Shown: one piece after another, positions 48,390 through 62,900 of the stretch
Layout of the letters: the number at the start of each line of letters is the position of its first letter
How positions within the stretch are numbered: position 1 is the stretch's first letter
DNA from: Gymnorhina tibicen
Taxonomy: Eukaryota; Chordata; Aves; Passeriformes; Artamidae
Direction: 5' to 3'
NCBI GenBank assembly: GCA_013399875.1
Contig: VXAZ01008245.1
Location: forward strand, 280 to 64,279
Length of the DNA: 64,000 nucleotides
Program-made: the position numbers and the translations under genes
The notes under the pieces: model-generated
The model's input: only the letters and a program-made list of their open reading frames with translations
Databases searched by the model: none
Told to the model about the DNA's origin: nothing

Positions 48390-51300
48390 CCAATCACTAA
48401 AGTACTTTGCACAGAGGTGCAAGAAGTCTGAGAGCTTCCTGGCTCACTCCGTGGCGGCAGGGCTGATGGTGGCTTTGACACAGTTGTTTCCCTCCAAGGC
48501 TCTGGGAGTAGGTGCAATAGAGGGCGGTCTCTTTTCTGGGAAGTGCTCTCTGACGAAAGGGCTGTTCCCATCTCTGCTGGGCAGAGGACACAGAAGAGCT
48601 GTGAACCGGCAGTCAGACTTTATCTGACCTTTTATTTGTCTGACCTGCCCTCCCTTGAAGACCAAACACAAAATGTCATGGAGTTCCCTGCTATCAAGCC
48701 CGCAGGCGAAGGCTTATCTAAGTCACATGTGTCTGTGTGTCTTGAGCTGTGCAGCCAAGTTTCCATCAGTGGCTCTCTAAGCACTACACCTCCCTCGATG
48801 CACCACAGTGGGTCTCCAGCCAGGATTACAAAGCATGCAGATCCAAAAGTGGCACTAGCCTGAAGCAATAAATAAACTATTTCCAAACTAATTGGCTTGT
48901 TAGCAGCAAGGCTTGCTCAGCTCTGCTCCCATGGACTGCCTTGTTTCATCTTCCAAATCCCGAGATGTGCACACTGAAAGGATCCCATGTCCCTAGTTTG
49001 CTGCATGTGGAAATTGTATTACCAGCAACTACACTCCTCAGCACAGAGCAATTAAAAGACCAGGTTAAATAACAACCAGTCTTTGTATCCAAGGCCAGAG
49101 CATGTGCTGAATAAATTTGTGCTTGTGGTCTACACGGTCGGTCAGGAGTTGTGGCCCCTTCCTGCCCCTTGGCTGTGGCAGCAGCAGGGATATGGTCAGG
49201 AACTGGGGCTGGGGCTGTGGGGCTGCAGCTCACCCTGCCTCAGGAGGATACAGACATGACTCCAAGCCACAACTTCACAGTTCTTCGTTATTCTGCAAAT
49301 AATCTCCCTGATCCAGAGGTGTATGACATCTGTTTGCAAATTTGTTTGAATTTACATCCAAATATTTTACATGAACAAGTCACTGCCTAATAAGAGACGT
49401 AAAAAATGGAAAAAGCATTAAATGAAGAATGTGGGAGCTTATCCCATGAGCACCTTCACTTATCAAAATAATTCAAGATCACAGCTACCTTTTATATTAA
49501 TTTATTAGAAAAAAGATACAGTTTAATGTGCAAATATATACACCAAACATTACAATGAAACATGAGGAAGGTGAGCCCCTTCCCTCTAGCAACGACTTGC
49601 CCCTTCTTAACAGAGATGACTGTTTAATGCTTCCCCACAGATTTACAAATACAAAAAAATGTATAATGCTTCATTTGCACAAGACAAAAGTTTATTTTTA
49701 CTTGAAAACAAAAAATATCCTGGCTTTGACATGGCAAAAGTCTGCTATTTTGGTGGCTTTTTCTTTTTTTTTTAAACCTGAGCAAGTTTTGCGGAACAGG
49801 GGGACAAAGGGAAGGCATTGCCCTGTGCTTCGCTCTCATCACAGCATCTTATGGTCTTTGAATTACTAAACCTCTGAATCACTGCAAGAGAATGCAACTC
49901 CAAAATCTACATCCAGGATGTAGTTAGTAACAATGAAGAAAGCAGGCGCTACCATTGGCAAAGTGAGCTGGCTGAAAACACCTTGCTCCAGTTACATGGC
50001 TGTTGGCATTTCTCAGGTCAAGTGTTCATTTCTGCCAGTAAGGAAATTAATGCTGACTCCTGTCATAAAGGAATTATAATTGTAAAATGCAGTTTTGGTT
50101 CAAAAATCAAATGAGCTGTGGACCTGCTACGCCTTGCTCAAATGTGTGGCCATCGAAGGAGTGCAGAGTAAGGCCATATTAAACACATCAGTGGGGGGCA
50201 ACCAGCTGATGGCCCCAGCAGCAACCACAGGACTCAAACCATCGAGTTTGGTTGTTTTCCACATCATCCTGCAGCCAAGCTTCATCCAGCACCTCCACAG
50301 GGTGACACTTCCAGTTAAACTAAAACTATTCCGCTCATTTAGCGCTTCTCCCTGTTTTTAACGAGAGGCCCCAGCAGTGCTGGAGAAGGCACTACAAGAC
50401 CTGGGCTGGGCAATGCCAGTTCCCTCAGCAGACCAGAGTTTGCTGAGGGACCAGTGGCCACCCTGTGCTCATTTAGGTGCAGAGCCTCTCTCTGCATCAG
50501 CCCTCACTACACTTTTGAAAAAAATACCTGCAAATAACAGACCCATGGCAAAAAGAGGACACCATCAGGAGTGTGCATGGCTGGTCCCAGAGCTGGTACT
50601 AACCAAGGGCCCTGGCCTGGGCTATATTTTCAGACATGACACTGTCAAAAGCTGACTCACTTTTCAGGTTTTCTTTCCTCTTTGGCCAAGGGACTAGGAT
50701 TTAAGAACAGACTTAGCTAGACAGTGACTCCTTTTTGCTCTGTAACACCCCTCCTCTCCCACCGGTTGGCTCTACAGGTACTGGCCCACAGGTTTGTCAG
50801 TCGTGGCTGCTGCAGCTCCCTTCGCAGCCAAATCCTTGGTGGTGGGGTGGCCACAGCAGATTTGGCATTTGCCATCCTCCCAGCATCCTCCTCCTCTTTA
50901 CCTTCTTTGAAGTGTTGTGGAATTTGACCAAATCAAAAGAAACAAAAAGCCTTTGGAGAGGAGTGCTCTGCTTTTAAATTTTTTTTCCCCAGTATTTTTT
51001 AATTGCTCCTGTTTCATGTGTTGTACTTGCACAAGAATGCATGTCATGGGTCCCAGAGCAGTGGGTAAAAACAGACCTTACATGAAAAATCATAATAAAC
51101 CCTCAAACTTAGCTCTTAATTAAAAGTGAAATTTAGAAACCAGCGAGCAGCATTTGATCAAGATAAGAGTGTTGTTGGGGCAAGCAGGGGACACAGGAAG
51201 TTGAAAGGGGCCATCCTGATCTGAGGACAGTCCCTGCCAAGCTATGTGCTTATGTCCTTTTAGGGGAGTAAAAATCCCGAGAGAACTCTTTCTTCTCTAA

Positions 51301-53337
51301 ACTTCTGAATAATTCGTTAGCCAGGTTTGTTGAAGTTTAAATATTTTTACAATAAACTAGAATAACAAGCGAGTCAGTTGTCTCCAATAACTTGGTGTTT
51401 TTCCACTTCAGAAGATTTTCTGACAGCACAAAAAGAAGCACTCCAGTCAAACAGGGGCTGATCTGTACGCGATTCCGATCCGCATCAGAGGCTGCCCTGC
51501 CATCACTCCACAGGCCGGCATCTGCAGTAGCAGAACAGAACTTCACCCACTCTTTGTGGAGGTTGTCTGTCCCTAATTTAAAACACCTCTTAGCTGGTCT
51601 TTTAACCTTTTCAGTACATCAGTGCACACCAAGAGCTTTCAGCGACACATGTTATTTGCACGCTTTGAAAGAAAGGCAATTCTTTTGAGCAGAAAGGCAC
51701 AGGTCTCAGTATCTGTGGCCCTTCCATGCTTCCCTCTCTCTGACACCTCTGTGCAGGTGCAGATCTCCACTGCCTCTCTCCAAATGCCCTGCCCCTGTCA
51801 CAATACCACTCCCAGGGCATGGGTGCTCACAGCTCTGCTAAATCAGTTAGAGGACAAAACAGCTGGGTTTTAGCAAACTAAATTTCACACCAGACAGACA
51901 AGATATATATGGAAGAGTTGGTATTATTTTCAAAATTTTTATGAACATCAACTTTCATTTGAGAGCTTTGGTGGGGAGGGGGAGGAGCAGAGTGGGAGGG
52001 AACAGCAGGTCAGCTATCTGCAGGAGTAACCCTGGTTTTCCAAGCAGCTCTAGTCCGGGACACTCGGTGCCCGCAGGCCTGGGTGCCCAGTTTGCCCCAG
52101 TCAGTGAAGGCGCTGGTGAACCTTGTTCTTGCAGGGTAACCTAGTGAGAGCCTGGTCACCACAGATCCCCAGGGGCTGCGCTACAGAAGCAGTGAGACTG
52201 GCAAGCCCTTCAGCTCTCTTGAGGTAGGAGGAAAACTGTGTTTCTGTTGGCTACGCTGCCTCTCCTGCAGGACGTGCGACTCGGCCTCCCAGAGTGCCTG
52301 AACGGCCGCAGCAGAGGGGGTGTGGGGAGGAAGCTGAGTAGCAGCCTTGAAATGCCAGTGGTTTCTGTAATGATGTTTCTATGACCTCTGGTAGATGAGC
52401 AGTTTTGGGAAGTCAGGTTACAGCAATGCAACGTGGTTAACAACAGGCACATGAAGGGAGGCCAGCAAATTGGCACTGTCAGAGAAGAAGTCTTTTGTAA
52501 GGGTCCTGCGTGTCTGTCTGTCCACGTTGACAGGATCAGACCTCTTATGGCTACTGAGACTTACCTACAGGAGCAAAGCCTGTGAGACCAATCCAGTGTG
52601 GATCACTTGGTGTCACTGCCTACTTCCATGAGTGAAGTGGCTGTGTGCCACTGCGAAATAAAGACTGCAGCCAAGCGTTTAAAGTTAAATATCTTATAAA
52701 CTGTACACATATGTCATCCTGAGATAGTGCCTGTAACAAGTCCCAAGGTAGATAAGCTTCCTGAGCCCAGAGGTCCTCACGCTGCATGAGCGCATTGTTG
52801 TCCTGTTTTGGCAGGCTCCTGGCCTCTCTCGGAGTGCACTGCACTTCCTAATGCTCTTTTTTTTTTTGGGGTGGGTCTAGTGAAACAATCAGATTGACGA
52901 CTGCTACCAGCAATTCCAATGGCATTTCTTCTGCCGCTCAGATGAAAGCATTCTTGATCCTTTGCCAGTTCTCTCAAGGCTTGCAGAAACAGGCTCACAG
53001 CTTCCCTTTCTATTTTTTGGCCAGCCAAGAGCTGTGTGGCTGCAGCCTCCTGTTAGAAGAGCAGCTGTGCTGTGCCGAAGACACTTCTCAAGACAGGGGA
53101 GAAAACATCAATAGGAATCAGACAGAAAAGCGACAAGTATGAGCCACAATGGAGAGAAGAAGCTTAATACAATGCCCGTTGTCCAGAGGGTCAAAGACCA
53201 TGCGTTCCAGTCGCATGGGTACGTAGTCCTGTTTTGAGTTCTGACAGCATCAGCTCACAGTCAGACCTTTTAAACCCAGGGGAAAAATATTTTTCAAAAT
53301 TCTCTTTGCTTAAGCACTATATATTTAAAAAGTTCTT

Positions 53338-53814
53338 TTTATTGTTTCAGTATTTTAGCCCTTAGTTGATTAGTCACTAAAACCTGTCAGATGCCCGCTG
53401 CCATAAAAGCACTCCGAGCACCTCCAGCATTTGTAGGAATATCAAAAAATAGCTTTAGCAACTAGGAATTATGCAACAGAAGGAGAAGGCAGGACAAACT
53501 AGATTAATGCAACTTGTAGTGGATTTGTTAAGTGTATGACTCGTCGCAGAATCATGCCAGAAAATGGTACCATGTAGCTTACTGGTAAGGGCAGTAAAAA
53601 GGCTAATGCATTACTTGAGCCATCAGTGAACCACTCACTCACTCACTCACTCACCGTACTATGTCCAGCTGAAATCAAAGGTTTCCAGTAAAAATGCCTC
53701 TACAGACTGTAAGCATCTTACAACTCTCTCTGCCTTTGAGCTCTACTGTGGTAGCTGCTTCATTAACATCGTGGTTCCAGTGCAAAAAACCCCCTCCAGA
53801 TCCCAAATCTTCCT
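53338..53814 (-). other. GAB3: GAB3 3' UTR (proposed)
   Basis: From the stop codon to a minus-strand AATAAA (TTTATT at 53338-53343). It contains a CACT tetranucleotide run at 53632-53654. The cleavage site is inferred from the signal only; a more distal signal is possible. Confidence 0.45.
53632..53654. repeat. (CACT)n microsatellite
   Basis: Nearly six perfect CACT units within the proposed GAB3 3' UTR; likely length-polymorphic. Confidence 0.9.
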
Positions 53815-53931
53815 TTACACTTTTGACTGTCTTTCATCTGTCCATTCCTGCTTAGTGTTCTGTAAAGCTTGAGTCTTCTGTTCATCTACCTGGACATAGT
53901 CCACTCTCTGTTCCTCAGACAGAAAAGGTTT
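53815..53931 (-). CDS. GAB3: GAB3 last coding exon
   Basis: Encodes KPFLSEEQRVDYVQVDEQKT, then QALQNTKQEWTDERQSKV and TAA. VDYVQVD is the second SHP2-binding tyrosine motif. The C-terminus is almost identical to human GAB3. The acceptor is TGTCCCACAG. Confidence 0.96.
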   Translation of the reverse strand, partial: KPFLSEEQRVDYVQVDEQKTQALQNTKQEWTDERQSKV

Positions 53932-56900
53932 CTGTGGGACAGGGAGGAAAAAAACAATGTATTAATTTCCACGTTGAAAAGGGGTGCTACTGAAACTTAG
54001 CTTGATTTTCTGTTTTCCTTTTCCCTCGTTCCTTGATTGCTTCACTTCACCTTGAAGCTCACAGTGACATCAGCTGACAAAAGCATTGCTTTACAGCCTG
54101 CTTTAGCTATAATTATCCATCTGTCACCCTGTCACTCAGCCCAGCACAGCAAGCGAGGGAAACGTGCTGTGCTGGCTATTTCCAAGCAGATAATAATTTT
54201 CTCCTTATCTGAGTGATCCTGCTGCAGGGATAACTTAACTGATTTTAGATACAGGGAGGGTTTAAATAAGAAAGCTTAAGAGTCTTGAGTCTTTTGCACC
54301 TGGGAGTATTGGCTGATGGGGAAAATGATATGCAGAACATAAAATGACCCAAACTGACAACAGTTCATTGCTTTGCAGTGGGACCTACCCACCACCCGGG
54401 CAGGTTAGAAGTTCTTCGGAACAAGGAATGTATTTTCTCAGCATTGCAAAGGAAATTGAAATGGTTTTGGTGATGCAAGAATAAAGATGCATATTTTGCC
54501 AGGTTATAAGAGATGGTACAGTTTTACCCCATGAATTTATCATGGACTGCAAACTTGTTACTGCAAAGAGATTTTGGGGAAAACTAGCAGGAAAAGCTTT
54601 GTGGAGACTTGATAAGAGTGATGGAGCATGCGGAGATCCTGCAAGCACCAACCAGCTTGCCCACAAGCCCTCATGGCTGCACATCCCAGTGCAGTCTCGT
54701 GCCCTGTGCCAAGCTTGTGTTAACGGCATCCCCGTGAGTCACACTAAGGACACCTTGTCACCACCCTAATCACGCTTCCATTATATTCATCTTGAGCCTG
54801 ACACGAATCCAGTCAGCTGGAAACACGACTGGCTTCATCGTGGCACTTCGGGCACCTAGCAGAATGCAACCCTGGGTCCCGATTTCCTCCCAGGAGACAA
54901 AAGGACAGGAGGCTGTGGGGTTTTTCAGATGATTCGTACCTTCTGCACAGGGGATGGGGAAGCAGAGTTAAAATCCAGTGCTAAGTAATCAAGGTTAGAT
55001 TTCCTTGTCCATGGAAAAGCACCACTGTATGGAGATGTGGCCTGTCTGTGTTCCTGTCAGGAAAGAAGAGAAATTTTAATGCTCTTAAAACATGATCCTA
55101 GAAGGAAACAGGATCACAGCTGTGAGCTGGGAGATTTGCCTGGCCAAATGTGAGTGAGAACAGTCAGGACCCATGTCATTTTCTATGCTAAAGGTGCCTT
55201 TGGTTACCAACCACAGCATAACACTGATAATTGTGGGATGGCATAAAGAAACTGAGAGCCTTTTTCTCCTGGTAATTCCGGCAAAACAAACAAAACAGGC
55301 TGATTTACACACAATTTTATCAAGAAGGACTTGTGCCCAGCTTCTCAATCCAAGCCCTTGTAAGGCTCAGATTTGCAGGGGCCCCCTCTCAATCATCATC
55401 ATTGAATGAATTTGAAGAAATTGTGAAAATTCTGCTCAAATCTAGAAACTGAAAATTAATCTCATAAAATCACAGATAACCACAAACATACGACAGGTTT
55501 TCCTTGACTAGAAAAATCAAATGAGGAATGGTTACAACTGGAACTGCCCTCTTGACCAGATTTCAGTTTGGTAGAGATGTGGGTTAAAATCTGAAACTTA
55601 TGGTTCATGGAGACTGTGGTCAGTTTTGCAAAATATTTTTATAGCTATTGGTATTGGGCTTTGGTTATGGAGCCAGATCTGTAGACACTGGCTCAGATTA
55701 ATGGATTTGAGATCCATTTCCACCTAAAATTCAAAGAAAAACAAGATTCTGGTCTTTTGCAAGATATGGCTAAAGAGTAAATGAAGAAAAGGAAGCCACA
55801 AAGCCAGATGTTCTTCTTTCATGGGATGGGAAGTGGGGTTAGTGCCACCAGCCAAAGCAGAAGCAATAAGAGACTTTAATGGGAGTTCTGTTTCTGCACA
55901 ATATTTGGTGTGTTTCTTTAGGAAGTGCACTAACGGCTTTCTGTTATTTCCTAGGAGATTTTGCAAGGCACACTTTAGAAGGTGAAAAGATTTAATTTTC
56001 CTTTGTCTTAATGAGTTCTCATGTAAATATGGCTGATCCCTGTGATCTCTTGGAACTGCTCAGCAACATTCGTGGGCGAACAGCTGAGTTCTGCAGAGCA
56101 GGAAAAGGGCTTCTCTTATCTCTCTGTAAATTGGTCCCAGTGTCTGTGGTTTAAAACCGTTTCATCATTTGAAAAAAAAAACCAAACCAGAAGGCAAAGG
56201 ACAAACCTCCTCAACGTTTTTTCTTAGAAAACAAACTTCTGCGTTCTCCATCAATGTGACAGAGCAGAATAAAGCAAAGGATGGCTGTGTGAAAATGAAG
56301 ATTACCATATGAATGTAACTTTCTTCCTCTTCTCCGGAAACTGAATTGGCAAATATTCTTGCTGAATTAATACCGTCTCTTTCTGGTGAGATAAAGCTCA
56401 TTCGATTGCTATGAAGAAAAACACAGGAGAGGTTAAGGAAGCATCTTACAGATGCACTGAAATGAAGCCAAAGCCTGACACAGTCCATATGGTGAATAAA
56501 CTCACACTAAGGCTGCAGCCTTTATGGAGAGGATGTCCAAAGCCACTCCTTAGTTCTAGAAACAGTGTGCTATATCGCCAAGTGATTTTGTTGATTGTTT
56601 TCTCTGGGATTTGTGAAAGTTTGCTATCTGGTATGACAGAAAATGTAAAACATTGAAGCAATTCTCCATCAAGGGGCACAGAGATAGGTATCTATCATTC
56701 ATTTGGGTAATAATGGGGGCAGTTACTTGGCTGTGCAGGTATCCACATTTTGGAGACTGATGTGAATTAATCAGCTACTGGAGGTACACACAAAGGAACT
56801 TGTCTGGCTTTGCACACAGTGTCAACACATGCCACCCGTGCTGTGGAGATGGCTGTGACTCAGCCCTTGCACAAGGAAATCTCTCCCATGAACACAACCC

Positions 56901-59900
56901 TCAGAGGTGCATGGTGAATAAACTACCCCAGGCGAGCACAATGGGCTTGGTTAATAGGAAATTAGATGACCTCTCTGTGCAGCATGAACAGCATAGTTCC
57001 TTTCACTGTATTAGTTTCGGGCATAACTTCTTTTTTATTTTTGTTAGTGTGAAACATGCAAACTCCCCCTAAGCTCGTTACCCTTCAGGACTCTGCACTG
57101 TGTCAGCACTGATTAACCTCAGTGCTCTGGCAGGGATGCTTGGGAGGCAGGGTATTGGCTTTCCCTAACAGGCAATGCCAAAGGGCTTAACCAGCCTTGG
57201 ACTGGATGCGAGAGGGGGCTCTGCCACTGAGAAACTGCCCACCTTGGGTCTCTTTTCCCCTTCACATGACATCCTGAAGTGAGGGAGTGGAAATGCCCTG
57301 TCTGGCACTCATGCCAGCAAAACCCCACATTTTCTGGAGTGCCTGGGGTGTGCAGAGGAGGTTGATGGGAATTTCTGGGTTTTGCATGCACACTTCAGCA
57401 CAGCTGCTTTTCTTCGTGTGCCAAGACCCCTCCGGCCAGCAGGCTGCGGTCCTCCCCTGCTCACAAGTTCCCTGAAGATGAGTCTTCTGCTGCCCTTGGA
57501 GCCCAACAGTATCATCTGTTCATACTATCTGGGCTTTGGGATCAAAAGCATTTGTTTTACCAACAGCTAATTTCTAGTGACGAAAGGTCACGCCAGCAGT
57601 TCAAGTCTGGATTGCTGTGTGGCAGTGCAGAATTCTACACGCAGTCTACAATTCAGGCAGATCTTTACCTGATCTGGTTGTCCTTTGCTATATCAATTTT
57701 CAAGAGCAAAAATGGCTCTATAATAGTTTAGGCATGTCAAGCTTTTAGCCATCATAGCAGCCACACCAGAGCGCAGACCAGCTCCAGTATGTTCAAAAGG
57801 AACCTTCAAAACACGACGCTGAATTCTCTGGAGCTGCCCTTGTGAAAGGGAGCCCTGCTTTTTAGAGACAGAAAAAGCCTGGGAGGTACTGAAAGGAACC
57901 CCGGGGAATTTTTGTTTGTGGACTTTGCCAGGAAACTTTCTGGTGGGATGGGATGGGATAAGTTATTTTTAACTCTATTCCACGCTAATGCTCAGAAGAT
58001 TGGAATGGCAGGTTTCTTGTTGACTTACTAAGGCACAGTCCACATCCTGGTCACGGCAGCATGCTCCCGGATTGTGGAGAGGTTCCTCAAGTCCAGAGGA
58101 GGTGGCCGTGCTGTAAGTGAATACAAAAGGAACTATGTTTTCAATGAAAGGTACAGACTGTTTAGAAAAATAGTTTTATATTAACAGAAAGAAACTAACA
58201 GAGTATTTCACAGAACATAACCAAGACAGAAATCAGTAACAAATGACCTCTTTGGTCAGTGCTAAAAAGCAAAGTCCCCCAGTCACCCTAAAATAACAGA
58301 ATAAATACAGTGGGCATAAAGAGACCAAATGCCCCACAAGATCCACATGCTTGCCTCAAATATGCTCTGCATATGCTGCTTTGGAGAGGCTGTTCAGCTT
58401 ACAGGTTGTAACAGGTTTTGGGTTCTGTTCTAAACAAAAAGGTCCTGTACATGGGGATCAGGATCATTCCTGTCACCGGTCAAGGTGTATGTGTCCACCA
58501 TTCTCAAAACCCTTTAAGAAAGGATGAGTTTGCTTTTCTTCATGGCAATGGTCTAAATGTCTGTCCCCACTTTACAGCAGCACTGCCTGAACCAATTTCT
58601 GAGTAACCCTGTGGCTCTGCAACCCTAAGAGCTTTACTATAGGCTAGGTTCAGGCAATTTCTCCACTTCAAAGCTGAATTTTGTCCCCAGTATATTCTCT
58701 AGAAGTGCAGCTTAGATTTTGGACATGCCACGAAAACCAGGAGTGGAAAATTACCATCAGCAAAAGCATCTGCAGAAAATTCCTAATTAAACTAAGACAG
58801 CTGTGCCTACCCCACAGAGGTTTAACCAACAGCCCACACATCAAGTTTGAGTACTTGAGTGTTTGGATGTCCCATTCCTGGCAGGTCAGAGAGCTGGTGA
58901 GACAGTAGCACACGTACTTCAGAGTGGCAGGATTTAGTCTGCTGTCTGTCCCTTTGGCTCTTTGCAGTCCCAGTGGGAAACAGGGCACGGTGCTTCTGCA
59001 GCCACCTGGGCTTTGACTGCAAAAGCAGCCAGGGAAGCTCTTCCTCCACTCACAAACCACCCTGCAGGCACATCCCAGGCCACAGTGCTGTGAGTCACTC
59101 ACACAGCGTTTCAGCCCATCCTCTAGAGGGGGAATTGCTTTAAGACGTGCCAAGGACACCGTCAAAGGAGGTCACCCCTGTCCCCACCATCAGGACCCCC
59201 GGCTTTGCACTTTAGGTCTGGGCTTACACTTCCTGCGGGGCTTGAGGTCTCGGTTCACTGGAGGGGGCTCCACGTCCGAGGGAAGCTCAGGCAACGGGCT
59301 GGTGAGTTTCTCAGTGCTGACGACAGGGAAGGTGAAGGTGGCCGAGCCGGGGCTCATGGGGATGTAGCCGTCGGGGGAGCAGTCGGAGCCGGGCGCGGAG
59401 GGCGAGGTGCTGGGGCGCATGGGCACGTAGCTGTCCTCCGCGCTGTCCGCCGCCGTCGAGTACAGCGGCGAGAAGCGGCACGGCTGCGCAAGCAAGGGCG
59501 GAGAAAGAGAAACAGGTCCATTAAGGCGCGGCCAGCCCCCTCCAGGCCGGCAGCTGCCGTGAGCTGGGAACACGCCTGAGCCGAGCCCAGGCCGGGATTG
59601 TTCTGACGGGGCCTTTCAGAGAGGCACAAGATGGAGCGACAAGAGACAAATACGTGAGTTCAGGTGAACCTCCAGCTCTGGAGCCGTCCACTCTGAGCTT
59701 CACGAGTCACTGCTGGAAACTAGAACCAAACTTATTGGTGACTTTATTGGTTAAATCCTCCAACTTCAGCGAGGTTGCACTTGCCTCTCACAGCAGTAAT
59801 TCTGACCTATAAAATGAGGGAGGATCCTTAATACAAAAAAAAAGTCTGAAAGGAGAACACCTGATGAACTAGATTTTGGCAAATGTGGAAGCTGAGAGAG

Positions 59901-62900
59901 CAGACACAGACCTACAACTCCTGATCACTGAGCATCAGCATTAGAAAATAATTTCAAGCAGATTAGTGCTAGCTGGGTGGTGAGAGGGAGTGATTACAAT
60001 CCTTGGAAGCTCTCAAAAGGGAGAAAAATATAAGTTGCCCAACACCAGCAAAGGATCTTCCACATAAGACAGTATCCAGCACCAGGCAGAAGACTGGCTG
60101 TGTGATGTGAGATGGTGCTGCATGGAACCGTGTCTGTCAAAGGCTGAGGTAGGAAGCTGTGGACTGATAGAGCCCTCAGTCACAGGCACTTTGAGAGCAG
60201 ACTCTGCTTTCCTATGTCCTAAAGAAGAGAGATCCCTCAGGACCATGAAGTGACAGGCTTCTTTACACCCCTTTTTCAAGGGATAAGCCATTTGTTCTGG
60301 CACTCTTGGTCAACAGTTTAATTCTTGAGGCTACTGGTAACCTTTTCCATAACAGAGCCAGCTTCATCTACTTTGAAAACAGGATGCTCAGTATTGAGGC
60401 CTCTCCCCTCCTTCTTCTCTCAAAGGCTGCCTGAGGCCACAAAGCAGCAGCCCAGAAGTTGCCCAAAGCCAGGCACTTTTCCCATTTTTTAAATTCTTCT
60501 GCTGAACAGAGGAGAGGAGTGATTGAATATCAGCATGTGAAATGATTCACTCCGAAGTTTATGTGTTTCAAATTTGTGCAAGCAGAGTACTTACCAAATT
60601 CAAGCTAAGCCTCTTATCTCGACTTCTTAAGGAACTGCCTTCCATGTCTGCTACAAGGAAAAAAAAAAGTGATTAAAAATGGGATAAGGCAGTACAACCT
60701 TACAGAGATAATTCTGGAGTAAAACATATGGCTCTAAAATAATTAGATTTTTATAAAGATTCCATAACTCGTAAATGAGGAAATCCCATGACAACTTAAG
60801 ACCAGAACCAACTCAGTAGCATTTCAAGAGTGATTACATCTATTTTAAGTATGATGAAACCAAGGAACCTGTTCATGTATAATCCAGCTGTAACTTATGC
60901 TTCCTGTAATACAAGCAGTTGGGGAGAAAGACTGGTGTGGGAGCAAGCAAGCAAACATTTAAATGCAGCTCCTGCTCTTGTCATTCTCTGTTTTCCCATC
61001 TGTCAAACTGGGGAAATTATACGAAGAGGTGCTATTATAGAGAATATTATTTCATTGTTTCGTGGAAATTTATTTAGGAGCCTTTTAAGGTGCCAGGGAA
61101 GCAATCGTTATTGTACAGAAAGTGGTGCATGGGGGAACTTAATAGTAGGAGAAAAATTCTTTGCTTTGTCATCTAGAAGGGGTGATGTGGTGCAAGTGGC
61201 TCAAGGTGACGGGGAATGAACAGCCAGAGACACAATCACCAGCCCCCACGCCTCCTTGTGCAGGTGGGCCTTTGTCTTGGTGTAGGTCAATTTTATTTTC
61301 CCAGCAAAAGCCAAAACCACCCACATTCCAGCATAGAAGATCAGCTGTGGGAGATCCTTACTATCACCACCCTTTTCTGAAAAGGGATTTTCTGTGCAGA
61401 AAATGGCTTTTCTATGGGAATGCCTTAAATCCCTGCAACCATGCTAATCCATTCCCCACTCTTATGGTGGAGATGTCAGTACTGCAACTGGGGCATCAAA
61501 AAAGGCCAAACAAGAACAAAGCAATTCTGTTAGTGCAGATACATATTCAGACAGACACAGTCACTGTCCTGGGATGGCTACATTCATTTATTTTTTTGGC
61601 AAAGAAACACTGAGGCACAAGACTGTGGCAGATGCCAGGATACAGGTGCCTTACAGCTCATCCTCCTTCATGGCACTTCCACCAGCACACGCTGCCTTCG
61701 CCCTGGGCTAGTTACATCTGTGCACCTTTTGCAGGTTGGCAAGAGCAAAAAAATTAAGTTAATAACTTGAGTGCGCTCACTGGGGAAGCTGGTGAGGAAC
61801 AACCCCACAGTCCCTGTTTCTTTTTCTGATCTTTCTTGTTAAACACATTTTAATTCAGAGTTTAACCCTTGAAATAGTTTCAGCTGCACTTAGGGTAAGA
61901 AAAAGTGGCAGCACTTACTAATTCATTGCTGCCCCCATCAGGCAGAGACAACCCTGCAGCACAACATGACATTTGGCCACTTAATCCTCTTAAAACATTT
62001 TGGTGTAAATTGGGTTGGAGGAACATGAACCAGCTGTGTTGGAGCAGCACCTTTCAGAGAGCAACCAAATGTAGCTGATAATTAAGAACAGCAATTCCAC
62101 TGATGGGTGTTTCTCCAGAAACCTTCCAAGAATTGTCTGTACACTGATAAACAGGCTGAGCAGAGATCTCCTTGCTTTAGCTTCTGAGCTTTAAGAGCAA
62201 GATCTAACGGCCCCACACATTGTCTAGTCATTCCAACTGCAGGAGTCTAAAGGATGCTTGTCCTTAAAAACCTACATTCTTTTCCTCATCAAAAATGAAG
62301 GTTTTCACATCACTGCAATGTACTTGATGATTTCCACCCAGGTATTCCAGCTGCCTGCCTCTGTTCTGTGGCTCCATGAAATAAAGCTTTCTCATAGTGC
62401 ATGTGCTGGTTTGTGACACCATGATGTTCTCGGTTTTGACTGTTACTCGTTTGTGATGATGGCGTTTCAGGAGCAAGTGGAAAAGCCAGCTCAGCTCAGA
62501 GTAGAGTTCACTTTGCAGTCTCACCTTGCTCTGTAGCAGCAGGTTTTCAGACTGCCCTGACTGAAGTGCAAGGACAGAATGGGATTTGTTCAAGGACACA
62601 CAGAGTCCCTGGTTCAACCGGGATTACATCCCATCCCCAGCGTCTCCCTGACTTCCTGGTCTTTAAGCTGTGAAAAGACATGCAGCTCTCATAGAACAGA
62701 CTGGGTATAGCAAAGCAGCACAGCTCCAGAGGCATTTCCCACATGCAAGCCCACACTTCGATCTGTATAAACAGAGTTTGGCATTGCCCAATTCAGTGGC
62801 TGACTTCTCACTTCGGTTTTTCTACTGCTTTCTCTTCTGAGGAGGGAGGGGGAAAAGTAGCCAAGCATGAGGCACCCTAAAGGGATCAGAGCCAAATTGC

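Larger units (their letters stand above)
44896..53337. other. Intergenic interval downstream of GAB3
   Basis: No protein gene was recognised. Contains the CR1 copy at 47915-48160 and a TTA repeat. Unrecognised regulatory or non-coding RNA content cannot be excluded from sequence alone. Confidence 0.6.

Noticed and set aside
53160..53220. Possible tRNA-like segment
   Set aside because: It resembles anticodon-arm spacing superficially, but there is no T-loop consensus or acceptor pairing.
58668..59165. 165-residue minus-strand ORF within a GAB3 intron
   Set aside because: It lies between the exons at 58029-58110 and 59228-59483, whose phases already join. It has no GAB3 similarity.
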